Position numbers and translations under genes: made by a program
Shown here: piece after piece, positions 11,053 to 23,264 of the stretch
How the letters are laid out: each line of letters begins with the position of its first letter
How positions within the stretch are numbered: position 1 is the stretch's first letter
The notes under the pieces: model-generated
Database searches by the model: none
The model's input: only the letters and a program-made list of their open reading frames with translations
Told to the model about the DNA's origin: nothing
DNA from: Artocarpus heterophyllus
Taxonomy: Eukaryota > Streptophyta > Magnoliopsida > Rosales > Moraceae
DNA length: 64,000 bases
Assembly: GCA_025403435.1 (NCBI GenBank)
Contig: CM046348.1
Coordinates: 24,921,899 to 24,985,898 of the forward strand
Direction of reading: 5' to 3'

Positions 11053-13320
11053 TGTGACACCTGCTATTTTAATTGGAATGATTTTGTAAAATTTAACGTA
11101 TAAAACATGGCAATTTAAAATTTTAGTTGTATTTAAAATTACTAAATTGTTTTTGGATGTCCCATTTATTTATGAAAATGCCCCATTGGCATTTTCTTAT
11201 AAAAGTCTCCAGTGGAGACATGAAGAATCCTTCCCCACCAACTCCTTTGTTCACTTCGTTCAAATTTTTCAAGTGACTTACCTACCATGTCCCCAAGGAG
11301 ACATTTAATACCTAACATTTACCCACCATGTTCCCCTCAATGATTTTCCTTCTTTTAATTCCGTCTTCTCATACCTCTCTCTCTATCTCCCTGCTTCTAC
11401 CTTGCTTCTTCCTCTCTCATTTTGACACAAAGCTCAGAGAAAAATTAAAGAAAAGCCCAAGCTACACTCAAGGTTTCTAAACTAATTTTCTCTCAAAAAC
11501 TCTACAAACAATCACTCACAACTCAAGGATTGAAGAGGCTTGGATGTTTTTAAAGATCAAACTCTACTTTTGAGCTAAGTTTTAAGGTTAGATTTCTAAA
11601 ACCTTAACTTTGGTTTTAAGTTGTCTTTTGGTATAAAAATTGTGAAACATGTGTTGTAGATGTTTGTAGATGTTTGCACAATGTTTTGAAACTGTAAACA
11701 CCTTTAGAAACTGAGTTGTGATGTTTGGGTACTTTGGACTTGAAACAAGTTCTTGTATGAGTTTTGTAAATGTGTTTTTATGTGTGAAGATTTGAAAGAG
11801 ATGGTTAATAAGTGTTTAAAACATGAAATATTATAGGTTTTGTACATTGCTTATAGTCTAGAAATTGATGTACAAGTTGGATTGAGCTTTAGAGCTCAAT
11901 ATCTTGGGAGTGGAGAAAACTTTGTTTTTTCAGGTTTCTGGTGGCAGGCAGATGAATATTGCTGGTAGGCCGATGAACATTGCCCAATGAATAGTATTGG
12001 TAGGCCAATAGAGAAACCAAAATAGAAGTTTTCTTTGGTAGGCTAGAAATAGTTGATCGTTAGGCCGACCCGATAGTTTAAACTTGACTATTCTCAATAT
12101 TTTGAGGCTAGAAATTGTTCTGAAACTTATGTATTTGATATCCAAACTTTGGGAAACATAAATGTGATTATTGTGTACGTTTAGGATAATGACATATTTA
12201 GAGCTTACGTGGCAAATTTGATTTTGTAAGCTGGAAATTATTAACGGATATATTGCAAAGAAGTAGGGATTCTATTACTCATCTTTTGTGAGGTTTTTAT
12301 GGAATTAAAAATTGATTGTTCTATTGCAAGATATATATGTACGTTGAACTGCTATTATATGAGTATCATATATGAGACAATAATATGAACTCGTCCTGTA
12401 TTGTACAGCGAGGAATATATGGATTTGATATCTGTTGTTGTAAATTGAGAAACATGATTAAGAATACTAACTCTATAAATAATGATTGATTATAGAGGAA
12501 TGGTAAGACGTGAAGAGGGCGGCGGTTATGTTCTTAGGTACGAATATCCTGAAAGGTAAAATAGGAGGGAGGCGACGACGCTCTCTTGGGTCGAAAGTCC
12601 CAGAAGGCACTATACAGGAATTCGACTTGGTGAGGATCCAGGGCTTGATGTCTCTTCACCAAAACACCCTTGGAATGATTGTAGGGTGGTCAAGCATGCC
12701 CATTTGGGTTTCGATGAGTTGAGTGATGAATACTCTATGGTAACGTGGATACCTAGGAACAATGATGAATTGTAATATTTGTATCTATGTACATGTGTGA
12801 AACTCGTTAATGATTAATGTATAGTATCTACAGGAATATGATTATATTGAATCTCATAAATTGGATAATAATGATAGCTAACTAACCATGTAGGTTTAAT
12901 GTGGTAATGAATAAAGCCCAAAGGTGAGTAATGGTTTTTCCTATTGGACATGTTGATGCTTATCCCTCTCATATTTACATCTCTCAGGTGGAACTCAATG
13001 CAACTTGTTTGACAAGGAATAGGCAACAACACTGTTGATTATGTGTTGGAGAATCTTAATTTATTTGTAACTCGTTTAAATCACGTAAGATTTATAATAC
13101 CTTTATGGTGGCTGTGTTAAGTTACATATGTGATTGAGAATTGTACTATAGTGATGATTACTGTATTTTAATTATATGGCGCTATACTAAACTGTGGATT
13201 GTATTTAAAGCTTATTCTTAATTTTTGTTTATTTCAAACACCCATGAGCAATGTTTTATAGTTTTAAATTGATAATATATTTAATTTTATTTTTATTTAT
13301 TCAATACTGCTAACGCTACA
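11053..13320 (+). repeat. Gypsy-1 3' LTR
   Basis: The 2,268 bp LTR starts TGTGACACC and ends GCTACA. It is followed by the CAATG target duplication. It holds a TATA box at 11,198-11,205 and a shortened copy of the dyad array at 11,942-12,007, with spacings of 21, 14 and 21 bp. It shows numerous substitutions against the 5' LTR. Confidence 0.93.
11942..12007 (+). repeat. degenerate dyad array in the Gypsy-1 3' LTR
   Basis: Four GGTAGGCCGATGAAC-like units are left, with aligned positions 11,951, 11,972, 11,986 and 12,007. Two units present in the 5' LTR are missing here. Confidence 0.55.
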
Positions 13321-13325
13321 CAATG

Positions 13326-13783
13326 TTAGCTCATAGAAATTACAAGACGCCAGATATAATCGATAGGCTTTAAAACGGATACTCAAATCATAAAGCAAAA
13401 AAGGATGCTCCCAGATACAAAAATCTTCCCCAAATCCACCTCGATTGACCAAACGAAGTGCGTTTAAAGAGAGCAGCTTCATCTACTCTACTACCAATCC
13501 ACTTGGTGCTTTTCCAAGGAAACAATCTTTCATGGGATTTTTTTTTTTTTTTCGAAAGCTTCATGTGATCATTTTACACTTTCTTTTCCTTTTTTTTTTT
13601 TTTATCAATAATAGTGTTTTCTTTTATGGCTTGTTTGTTTGGTAATTAGAGTAATATATCCAGACATGTGATGTGTTCTGTCTTTTATTTCATGGGATTA
13701 TTCTACTCAGTCTAATATCTTCTAATCTTTCAAGGTTTTAATTGAATATATTCATATCTTTAACATGCAGTGGACTGCAGGCT
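13326..13783. other. intergenic DNA after Gypsy-1
   Basis: The stretch contains T-rich runs at about 13,538 and 13,590 and no recognisable gene. A 61-codon minus-strand frame (13,482-13,297) crosses the end of the LTR and is not supported. Confidence 0.55.
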
Positions 13784-13849
13784 TTTGGCAACGATAACTT
13801 TGATTGTAAGCTGGTCATAGCCAGTACCTGAAGATGCAAAGCAAAATCT
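13784..13849 (-). pseudogene. fragment of a GDSL esterase/lipase gene
   Basis: On the minus strand this piece reads FCFASSGTGYDQLT, a clear match to the block II region of plant GDSL lipases (usually GVSFASGGSGYD or similar). At the DNA level it also resembles 17,128-17,165 of the intact GDSL gene nearby. Nothing else of the gene is recognisable around it. It lies on the same strand as the intact gene, so it may be a remnant of a tandem GDSL copy. Confidence 0.6.
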
Positions 13850-14032
13850 GTTTATACGATAAACTAAACTGTTAAATAGGATAGGGAAAAAAAAGGCTCG
13901 GAACTTGCATAAAAGAAGGAAATAAATTATTGACAACCTTGATATACAATGGCATAATACCTTTTAGACTAGTGACACGAGAGGGATAGGAGTAGCTACC
14001 TTTTAGTTTCTGGTAATGATTCTGCTAACCAA

Positions 14033-14446
14033 GTCTTGTGGTTTTGGGCCAAAATAGGTAACCAAATCCAACCCTGGACCCTTTTTTTTAAGCTTCGTTT
14101 CTCAAAGCTTTTGATCTCTGCTATTATTATAGGTCGATTGAACAATAAAAAGACTACACTACAGACATTATCATATGTTGTGCAAGTGCAAGTAAAGTAG
14201 AAATGTGCCTTCTTCTTCTTCTTCTTCTTCTTCTTCTTCTTCTTCTTCTGTCTTGTGGCTTTGGGCCAAAATAGGTAACCAAATCAAACCATGGGCCCCT
14301 TTTTTTAAGCTTCGTTTTTCAAAGCTTTTGATCTCTGCTATAATTACAGGTCGATTGAACTAAAAAAAGATTACACTACAGACATTATCATATGTTGTGC
14401 ATGTGCAAGTAAATTAGTAATGTGCCTCCTCCTTCTTCTTCTTCTT
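14033..14446. repeat. tandem duplication, two copies of about 200-217 bp
   Basis: The sequence from GTCTTGTGGTTTTGGGCC at 14,033 recurs at 14,250 with few differences. Each copy ends in a CTT-rich tract. The function is unknown. Slippage or unequal exchange at the CTT tract is a plausible origin. Confidence 0.85.
14211..14249 (+). repeat. (CTT)n microsatellite
   Basis: Twelve to thirteen CTT units separate the two copies of the tandem duplication. A shorter, interrupted tract ends the second copy near 14,430-14,445. Confidence 0.9.
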
Positions 14447-14449
14447 TAA

Positions 14450-15382
14450 GTAATGTTCCTTAGCAGTTGTCAATTGATTTTTGAGAATAAAGGAAAGGCT
14501 AGTTTAGTTTAGTTGTGCCCATTATAATCTAATTTTTTAAAATATATGTGAAATAATTGTTAAGAAGTATAGAGCCTAATTTACGGCCTACGAATTATTA
14601 TCCTATACAAAGGATTACAGGGATTGATCTTCTCGGTAAGGTCACTTAGGGGAGACGGGAAACCTCCTCGGGAGTGTGGGCAAGGAGCCCCCAGCCTAAA
14701 ATTTTATTAACAAAGAGTAGGCAAGAAACGCGATAGAGCGCCAACATTTGGGCACTGGGGTGCGGAGCGGCAGGCAACACACGCTAGGTGCCAATGGAGG
14801 GCGCGGCTGTGCATGTGAGGGCCAAAATCCAGAGCGAAGTGAAAACACACACAGCTGGTGTGGCCGTGCAGTGTCGTAGCTTGACGCCAGAAATGTGTGT
14901 TTTTTTTTTTTTTTTGGTTTTTTGTTTCTTCTCTCTTGTAAACCTACAAACAAGACATTGTCGGGTTTATTTATGTAACTCAGAAAATATAGAGAGAGGC
15001 TAGGGGAAAAATTTTAAAGAGATTGTGTGTGTAATTTTCTCTTGTAAACTTTATTATTGTCATAGTGAATTATTCTATAGCAGCTTAAAAGTAGATATAA
15101 CTGTTACGTTGAGCGTGAACCATTATAAATTTTGTGTGTGTTTTTGTTTATTTTTCGTCTGGCATATTTTGTTCTTGGTAAAATTAGCAAGTCTAATTCC
15201 CAACAAGAATCTCTTGTAATTCTGTTTCTTATCAAAGAAGAAGGAAAATGGGTTCTGTTATTTAGTCGCAAATTTATGTTTATCATGGTATTTTGTTTCT
15301 TGTTATCTTTCTAGTCCGAACATGTTGCATGTAAAATTCGGTGTGCAAAAATCAGAATCAAAGTAAAGCACCTCACGTTAGT
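14450..15382. other. intergenic DNA
   Basis: A GC-richer patch at about 14,630-14,880 and a run of T near 14,897 are the only notable features. Short open frames cross it on both strands without domain similarity. Confidence 0.5.
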
Positions 15383-15546
15383 TGCATTTGTTTAACTGGT
15401 TATCGCACAAGGCCAAATTGGCTCAACCTGTATGATCGATGTTTTACTTAAAAACCGAGAATTGTGCATTTGTTTAATTGGTTATGACATGAGCCCAAAT
15501 TGGCTGAACTTGTATGATAAATGTTTTACTTGGAACTTGAGAATAG
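15383..15546. repeat. tandem duplication of an 82 bp unit
   Basis: TGCATTTGTTTAACTGGTTA at 15,383 recurs as TGCATTTGTTTAATTGGTTA at 15,465. The copies run through ...GATGTTTTACTT and ...GAGAAT and differ at roughly a tenth of their bases, so the duplication is fairly old. Confidence 0.85.
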
Positions 15547-15991
15547 TGCATATTGCAATAGGCACGTTTTTGCACCTGTCAGCCTTGGGTCTGGGCTGGT
15601 GGCCATCATTTCTGGCACCAGAGGAGATGCATGAATATTAAAAACAAAAACAAGTTGGTTTGTGTGCCTTCTGCCAGCAAATTCTGCATGGCTTCGCAGT
15701 CTTATTGTCATTCCTTCCGGTCCCCATGACTCACCTCTTTAAACTACTAACATTCATAATTGCATACTGACTTAATTGCCCTTGAACTGACTAGAATATA
15801 ATTAAAAAAAAAAAAAAACCAATTAACATATTTCGAGTTTTAAGGGGAAAAAAAAGGATGGGGGAGACGGTAGCTATGCATCTGATCATAATGAAATTTC
15901 ATACAATGAACATTGTGAATTTTACTTGTTAATGTGTTCAAGGAAAAAGGAATATATTCCCTTAAAAAAGGAGAAAGGAATATATTGCAGA

Positions 15992-17491
15992 TCAAAGAAA
16001 CCTGGCTAGAGTAGTTTTGAGTAAATGATGTGAGATTATTTGGTTTGTTTTTTCTGAAGGATGGAAGGCATCCCAAAACACATATTTATTTGCATCAGGA
16101 CATGTAAATGGATTGTGCGGATTGCAGAAGAAGCTCATCTCAAATCTTCCTGTGCCACAACACCCTACTCTTGCCACCTCAAATCCTGCCATATTAAGAA
16201 CAAATTGTGCTTTAATCCCAAATGTCTCACCAACACAAAGGAGGGAAATAATGATAATAATAATTTACAATCAGCAGTAACTAACATTCAAAGAAGAAAT
16301 GTGAAGCTATGAGACCAACAAAAAAAAAAAAAAAGCAAAAGTCAAAACTTACCATATGTAGAGGGACTTGTTATGATGTCTAGAAAAATGTAATAAGCAT
16401 CTGTATACACCAATTTAAGTCCTGGAAGTTTCTTGTTCATCTTTGCCACCAAGCTCTTCAATTTGGCATTAAACTCGCGAGCCACATCGTTCTTTTCCTC
16501 CACACAAGCATGGTTTTCCATAATATTTGTGGTCCTCTGCAGTGGCAAACACCCCATCGGGGGTAACCCAGTAAGGGATATCTTCCGAGCCCCCAAATAA
16601 TACAGGTCCTTGACAAAGTTTCCAGCCAGTCCAATAAGGAAATCTTGATATTGCCTCACTGTGAACTGTTTTAGCCGCTTATAGGGGAATGCATAATAGT
16701 TTTCAAGGAAGTCATTTGTTCCTATGCTAACCAAATACAGAGCCTCACTTATGATATTTTTTGCCTTCTCATGTCCAAGATAGGCTCTTAGTTTCTGCTG
16801 GTAATCCTTGTAGTACTCCACCTCTTTCCACAGGGGAATTACACCCTGCAAGGAAATATAGGATTTATATATGTACCACAAAAATTGCAAAGAAATATGT
16901 AACTTTGAAGAACTAATTGCCTAGTCTTGAAGGTTCAAAAGACAAATTCTGGCAAAGAACACATATTTTTTTCATCAAAAGTTTCATTAGTAATTTCATT
17001 GCCTTGAATTTTAACTATAAGCAAAATACAAATCTGGATAATAAATATATCCTTGACCAGTTATGAAAACTATGCATAAATTTTGGTTCAAGTACTTCAC
17101 TTACTAGGACATCAGAAGTGGCATTGTCATAGCCGGTTCCTGCAGAAGCAAAGCAAACTCCATAGGCGAAATCCGATATCTTATACGTCGGATCCAAGTA
17201 GGCGGGTACTATTGGCTTGAGGCCTGCAGCCTCGGAGATGAAGTCCGGCGGAAGGCGGCCATTGCAGAAACGTCCTGTGGGAAGTCCTCCAAAAAAGTCA
17301 CGACCATAAGGCTTAAAGTTGCTCCTGGCGATTGTGGGAATGAAGTTATTGTTACCCGAGTCGACCGACGAGTCCCCGAACACTATGACTGCTGGGATTT
17401 TATAATTGGCTTTAGATTGAACAAGTAGTGCGTGCAGAGTTTGGAACAAGAAAAGCCATATTGGAATGTTGCAGTACCAGCAGTGTGCCAT
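15992..17491 (-). CDS. GDSL esterase/lipase, three exons
   Basis: Exons are 17,491-17,105, 16,845-16,353 and 16,185-15,992. Both introns (259 and 167 bp) have GT...AG ends, and the first donor reads GTAAGT. The joined product is 357 residues, the normal length for plant GDSL lipases. Residues 1-28 are a hydrophobic signal-peptide-like start, suggesting secretion. The catalytic Ser is residue 41 in FGDSS, block III is GTND at 171-174, and the Asp-His pair is in DAFHP (332 and 335). The Gly block (FASAGTGYDN) and GLPPMGCLP are also intact. The family hydrolyses acyl esters, for example in cuticle, pollen coat or defence lipids. The exact substrate cannot be read from sequence. No stops or frameshifts are seen. 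Confidence 0.93.
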
Positions 17492-17600
17492 ATCGTCTCT
17501 GAAGCTTTTGGAAAATAGGCTTAGATATTGGATATGGAATATGGATGAGAATTATATGTTGCAAGTATTTATTAATTCAGTAGGATTGTGAATATGGACC
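17492..17600 (-). promoter_or_regulatory. 5' flank of the GDSL gene
   Basis: The region just upstream of the start codon contains an AT-rich TTAATAAATACT element near 17,562-17,575, about 75 bp before the ATG on the minus strand. It is a possible TATA-like box. No other element can be assigned with confidence. Confidence 0.3.
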
Positions 17601-18042
17601 TCATTGAGAACGTACAAATTTGGTGGGGAGTTGTCCTCTTAATGGCTTGTAAGTGGTTACTTTTCACTAGGGATATGGGTTGTAGTGATTCATAAAAACT
17701 ATTTTGCAGTACTAATTACATCCATGCGTGAAATTACCAAATGGATGGTGGGATTTTCTGTGAAAAACTTGTAAGGATTAGAGACGGAACAAAGAAAATC
17801 CGTTAACTTTTTATTTTATTTATTTGTTTGTATATATTTTGGCTCAAGTCAGTTGTGATTGTATTTAATGCTGCAATAAACGTATAAAATGATGAATTTG
17901 TTACTTGCATTATTTGATACCTCCCTACATCTAGCAAGGTGAATGTTATGGTATCTTCATCTACCTCCCTACTCAATAGTGAGAGTCTTTTCAGCCGTAT
18001 CTAAAAGTGCTGTAAAGCACTTCCTAAAAATAATGTGAGACA

Positions 18043-18196
18043 TAACCCTGTTTGTTTTTGTTTTAGAATTTTTGAAAATGTTTACGCACGTTTTTTGAAA
18101 CAAAAATTTTAAAACCATTCTCAGTACAATTCTTAAAAAATTCTTATTTTTCAAAATAAAAACATTTCATTTAATTTAAAAACAATACCAAACGGC
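18043..18196. mobile_element. possible small MITE
   Basis: The left end CCCTGTTTGTTTTTGTTTT and the reverse complement of the right end (GCCGTTTGGTATTGTTTTTA) are similar, and the interior is AT-rich. This resembles short inverted-repeat elements of plants. No clear target duplication flanks it, so the call is weak. Confidence 0.25.
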
Positions 18197-18960
18197 ATCG
18201 ATGTGTTCCCTCTTCTTTTTTTTTCCCCAACGTTTGTTTTTTTTTTTCAACATCTTTTTTTTTTTTAACTTTGGCTCCCCCCTACCTCTAACCCCACACT
18301 CTCAAAGAAAAAACTTATACTTCAAAAAAAAAAAAACCTGTACAATTTTTTTTTCTTTTAGCTGTATTTTTTCTTTTGCATCTTCATCATTTTATCATTT
18401 AACGATATCAAAATAAATTCTTCAAATTAAAATAACTTCTTCTAAATGTATTGCCTTTTATTTTACAGATTCATTCCTATATGCTTCTTTAGAATACTTT
18501 TTTATTCTCATTTATTACTATTAAAATAATATTGTTGGGTTGTTTAACTAGACCACTACAATAATTTTTCCCTGAAATGTGTTGCTTTTTTTAATGCATT
18601 TTCACCCTATCCTTTAACTATTGTTTCTTAGAAAATGCATTCTTTTTAATTTAATCATGTTGAGAGAATTTTGAAGTGCATTTTTTTCTTACTTTGCTCT
18701 TACCGACTCAAATTTTTTTCCCATACGTACTCGTGCTTAGTTTTTTTTTTTTTTTTTTTTGTCATTTTGCCAAAAAATCCTCTACATTGTAATGTACTTC
18801 CATTAGTTTTTTTCCTATATGTTTCCATTGAAATATATATATATATATAGATGTATCCTTATGTAATTTTTACTATACAATCCTTATTATTTTAAAAGTA
18901 ATAGCTAAAAAAATTTGTGTTAGTTGCGTATTAACTAACAATTAAGATCTTTACAATTGT

Positions 18961-18992
18961 ATAATAATAATAATAATATAATAATAATAATA
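18961..18992 (+). repeat. (ATA)n microsatellite
   Basis: An interrupted run of ATA/AAT units, followed by a short run of ACT units. Confidence 0.8.
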
Positions 18993-20740
18993 ACTACTAC
19001 TACTACTTAACATATAGATAAAATTTCATGGCTCCCACTAGCTTTTGACAAGCGAGCTAGAAAACCCATTGGGTTTTGCCGTGTAATTTAGTTGTGCTAG
19101 TGACCCTTGGATCAAGTATAATTGGAATAGGTCGGTGTGAGGCTTGAATGAATTTAAGGGAGCAATAGTACGAGCTCATTTGATGAGTGGATTCACATGG
19201 TTTGAATCCAAAATCTCTCTTGAACTAATCTTTGGTAGCCAAAAACTTAAACCTATTTCAAACTGTAATGTAATAATTTGAACTCAAAATTCTCTCTAAA
19301 TTCAAAAGTACCTTTCCTTGTTTTTAAGATTTTAAACTTATTTTTAAAACCACACTTTTTAAACTTCCTAGTTCAAACAAAAAAAAGTTCAAAGTATTAT
19401 ATTTCAAACCCATTAAACAAATGGACCCTATAATACTTACCGTATAGAAATACATATTTTTGTGGCTAGGTACGGGTAAAATATCCATAAATCCAAATAT
19501 ATTGAGTTATAATTCTGCTAAAAAGATCCTTTGATACTTTTGTTCGAACCAAAAGATCAGTAGCTTGAAGAAAAACAAATTCTAGGCCATTTTAAGTGTT
19601 CTATTTGTTTCTAGATTCAAATTGTGTGGTTTTGAAGCTTTTTTATTTGAATTGTAAATTTTGAAGTGGCGAAGTGTGTAAAGTCATGTACATGGAATGA
19701 AATTTGAGCTGATATTTGAAAAGTGTTGAAAACGTAAAGAATTTTGAAAAAAATGAGATATGGTTTTACTGTTATATATAGGTTCAAATTGCACAAATTT
19801 AAAGAGGAGGAAAATTATAAAATTTACGATTTGGCTTGTTTAAATCGTCACATACATTAGATTCAAAACCACCTCTTGAAATACACAACCAAACACCAGT
19901 TTGAACTAAGCTTATGGATGCAAACCGGCTAAATGAACCAACCACAACCTAAAAGAATAGTAGGTATGCCTATTAATAGTGTATGAATCCGAGTATTACA
20001 TTAATTTTTTTAGAAAAATATACAAATTGACTTAACTTTAAAAAAAAAAACCCCAAAATTCACCATTTGTATGCCAAGTAAATTTTAGTTTTTTTTTTTA
20101 ATTTAAAGTGAAGGGATTTAAATTCTTCACTTTTAGATAGGTGTGGTTTGTACCATTGAATTATGTCTGTAACTACTAAATTATATTATATATAATTCGC
20201 ACAAACATGGATAGTTAGAGAGATAGGGAGCAAATTAGGCCGCGGGCCATAAATGACAGGTCGGAAAATGACTTGGTCGAAAAATGACTTGAATTTTCAT
20301 TATTGTGGAGACTTTAATAAGGTATTTAAAGCTTGCGTACGGATGGTGGATCTGGTTAGATTATTGCTGTCAATCCTTACCATATGATACCGCATTAGCT
20401 TGTAATATATGTTGTCCAGTTTTGATCTGTCTCTCTATTATTTATTTTTCATGCCATTAAGATTCAACACTTTAATTAAATTATTTCTTTTCCAAAGAAA
20501 AAGCACTAGTCAAATAAATAAAAGTTGATTACTAAAAATATTTTAAACAATTAAATGATGTGTCAAAATTTAATTGTAAGAATATCTAACGAGGCAAGAA
20601 AATAAGACAGTAGATTTTGAATTCTTGACTATGACATTACAGAATTCAATGATCAAGATTAAATACTAAGTGATATGTCATTTATTTATTAATTTCTATT
20701 TAGTTAAATAAGGTGTGTATTGTTAATTTAAATATTCATT

Positions 20741-21690
20741 TTTAAGGTAAAATTTCATTCAACTAAAAGGTTTTACAGACACTAATAATAATACTTATGA
20801 CTTTGTGGTACACAATACAAGACACTGGATAAAAATTGGTTCCATAAGGTATACAATACAAGACACTTGATAAAAACCGGTTCCGTATCAGTAAATTCTA
20901 GTGAAACACATGGAAGATGATGCAAGATGAAATTTGATATCAGAAAAATTCCTCGATACATCAATTTGAGCACGCATTAGGCTCTTTTTGAAACAACTAT
21001 AATTGATGGAAGCTTTCGATCTATGGAGAGCATATAAAGTGTAGCTCTAAGGCCACCAAGCAGAACTTCTAACTTGCCAAGACCTAAATCTAATAGGATC
21101 ACAAACAAACTCAAATAGTAGGAGAACCAACCTCATTATTACAAATAAAATACTAAAACTAGACGCAAATGTCGTCGCCTTTATTAGAATAAAACATAAA
21201 AAACTAAAACCAAAAGCACAACCGCCGCAAACCTTCAATGAAAATATAGTTGACAGGAGGACCAATAGGGAAGGAAGAACTCTTCTAGGGGCAAACGGCA
21301 AAGCTAACGAGATGACTTAAAACAACAAAATGTGAAGTACACGTGGCACCACCATCAACATCCAGAGCTGACACCGTCACTCCAAAAGAAGCCTACCACC
21401 GATCAAAACAAAACCTGGAAAGAGTACAAACACTAGACGAGAAATACGCCAGGAAAAGGCTCCAAGCTTTCTAGATTTCGTCCTCTAAACGAGCTCAAAT
21501 TTGCCCTAGTGAAGCCACCCCATCAAACACAACCACAGCCATTGAAAAGTCCACAATAGTATGAGTTTTATAACTAATTTTCATGACTAAAAGTCCACCG
21601 ATATGCCCCGAGATGGTCTTGGAATTTTGTCATACTCACTCTCTCTTTCTCTCTTTCTTGTTCTTTTCCTAGGGCCAGTAGAAAAATAAA
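20741..21690 (-). other. unassigned segment of mixed composition, perhaps an old retroelement part
   Basis: Base composition is less AT-biased than on either side, mainly from 21,040 to 21,600, and a CT-rich run lies at about 21,640-21,670. On the minus strand an 85-codon frame (21,301-21,047) is hydrophobic but lacks a known domain. A 41 bp unit is duplicated at 20,807-20,888. I cannot name the element. Confidence 0.3.
20807..20888. repeat. tandem duplication of a 41 bp unit
   Basis: GGTACACAATACAAGACACT at 20,807 recurs as GGTATACAATACAAGACACT at 20,848, each followed by a GATAAAAA(T/C)(T/C)GGTTCC segment. Confidence 0.8.
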
Positions 21691-22639
21691 TACTACAATA
21701 TTTTTTGTTAATTTAAATATTCTTTATCAAGTATATTTTCAGCAAATCAATTGCATGTTAATTAGAAATCAAAATTTGATATCAATAGTTCCAAAAAAAA
21801 TTGATAAAAATATTGTTCAAGATATTGCTTGAAAGTGTTCAAATAAAGCTAAAGCATTTTGACTCCTTTTTTCTCCCATCCCTTTTGGTTTTAAAATTGC
21901 TCTGATTAACTTGACAAGATTGTTGTTCACTCATTCTTCATAGCTATTAGAATACCAAATAAAGGAAAATGTAAACAAATTAATGTAGTATCGATGAAGC
22001 GTTCCGAAAAACTTGGGAAACTATTTGGCTGAGTGGTGGGAACCGAAACTATTTAGCTGAGTGGTTCCCACCACAAACTCAGTTATGAACAGTGTAAAGC
22101 TCTCACATGCTATAATAAAAGTGGTTTTACCTAACGGTTCCTGTCACCATTTCAAACACCTCTTAATCCACCCTACAACGGTACAATGGTCTCTTACATG
22201 CATGTTCAGCAAGTGCGGCACTTACTTTAATAACCAATAAAGTTATAAATTTATAGACAGTTTGCAGAAATGCAACAAAAAGATCACATATTTGGATTTG
22301 GGCCATAAAAACTGATTTTTTTCCCACACAATTCTCTGAAATATATTCTGGTTGAATATTTTTGAAATTCTATCAGACTATTTTCTTCTCAGCAAAGATG
22401 GCCGACCGTTTTCGGTTCCGGTTGCTGGTGTTGACTATTTGAGTGTTGTCGAAGATTACATAATGTTTTTTAATATTCTACAAGATTATTTTTCATTCTC
22501 AACAACAATGATTGGTTGTCCCCTGTTCCAGTCGTCGAAGAAGTTTCTGGTAGAATATTTTTTGTTCTGCTATGTTATTTTTCCACCTCAACAAAGATAG
22601 CCGTTTGTTCCTAACTTGGTTTGTTGGAGTGTATTCTTT
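21691..22639. other. AT-rich intergenic DNA
   Basis: No recognisable gene. An 82-codon + frame at 22,352-22,600 is rich in Phe and Leu and looks like chance. Confidence 0.5.
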
Positions 22640-22890
22640 CTTTTTTTGTGACATAAGACGTTGTTATTAAAAACTTGTAGGGTTTGATACAATAATAGTT
22701 TGTATAAAAAGAGGAGACTTCCTCCAACTAAACAAGCTTATCATCCATATTAAGAGTATAAATAGCCAAATAATTATAGGTAACCTTATTAGCTTCCCTA
22801 AACACATGACATAACTTAATTCTTAGAAAAGAAGATAATAAGCTAGATATTGTTGATGCTTGCTTTTGCAATTGACCTTTTTAAGGCCTA
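22640..22890 (-). pseudogene. LINE-type RNase H fragment
   Basis: On the minus strand a frame reads LLSSFLRIKLCHVFREANKV, then a stop-interrupted tail. The HVFREANKV block matches the C-terminal helix of plant RNase H domains found at the end of LINE reverse transcriptases and related host RNase H proteins (usually HVYREANRVAD). The conserved Ala-Asp after the motif is replaced by Thr-Tyr, and a TAG follows 17 codons later. The stretch is therefore a decayed scrap. Confidence 0.5.
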
Positions 22891-23124
22891 GGCCCAATAT
22901 GTTGTCCTGTGATATAAATGGCTCATTTCATGGACTGAAGCTACGCTTGAACACCCTCATGAGCTATGATTTGGTGTGCCATTAGTAATCAAATGGGCGT
23001 GTTCATCTTTGAACCAATTTAGTTTTGGGGAACTCACATAAATGTTAATTTTTTAGACAATTTTTATTTATGTCATAAAATGTGAAGATTTTCTTATGCC
23101 ATGAACTTGGTACATGTTTTTCTT
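22891..23124. other. intergenic DNA before the 23.1 kb dyad array
   Basis: No gene is visible. The sequence resembles an old repeat but cannot be assigned. Confidence 0.4.
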
Positions 23125-23129
23125 TCATA

Positions 23130-23264
23130 TGTCCCTGCGAGACATGTTGTATGTCCCCCATGACATTTTTTGAGTCCCTTCAGAATGTGTTGCATGTCCC
23201 TCCATGACGTTTTTTGTGACATATCACATGTCCCTTCAGGACATTTTCGTGTCCTTTTAGGATA
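23130..23264. repeat. phased array of TGTCC-N5-GGACA-type dyads
   Basis: Units start at 23,130, 23,152, 23,173, 23,195, 23,215, 23,229 and 23,250. The spacings are 22, 21, 22, 20, 14 and 21 bp. Each unit is a short inverted repeat, for example TGTCCCTTCAGGACA at 23,229, with half-site mutations in several copies. The spacing is the same as in the CGGC dyad arrays of the LTR elements, although the motif differs. The array is followed by a CT-rich stretch and sits in unassigned sequence, perhaps a degraded LTR. Confidence 0.65.

Larger units (their letters stand above)
3823..13320 (+). mobile_element. Gypsy-1: complete, decayed Ty3/Gypsy element (Tekay/Del-like)
   Basis: Two long direct repeats, both starting TGTGACAC, flank a gag-pol relic in the order gag, protease, reverse transcriptase, RNase H, integrase, chromodomain-like C-terminus. 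That order defines Ty3/Gypsy. The repeats are followed by a tRNA-iMet primer site and preceded by a purine tract. A 5 bp target duplication, CAATG, lies at 3,818-3,822 and 13,321-13,325, so both ends are intact. The LTRs differ in length by 100 bp and at many bases, and the coding region carries frameshifts, stops and an integrase deletion. The copy is therefore old and cannot act autonomously. The C-terminal WELK...PYLF ending and the large LTRs suggest the chromovirus Tekay/Del lineage, which is inference. Confidence 0.95.
17601..20740. other. AT-rich intergenic DNA
   Basis: About 3.1 kb of AT-rich DNA with T homopolymers (for example 18,739-18,760), TA dinucleotides at about 18,833-18,849 and ATA repeats near 18,961-18,992. 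No coding or RNA gene is recognisable. A small inverted-end segment at about 18,043-18,196 is listed separately. Confidence 0.55.
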
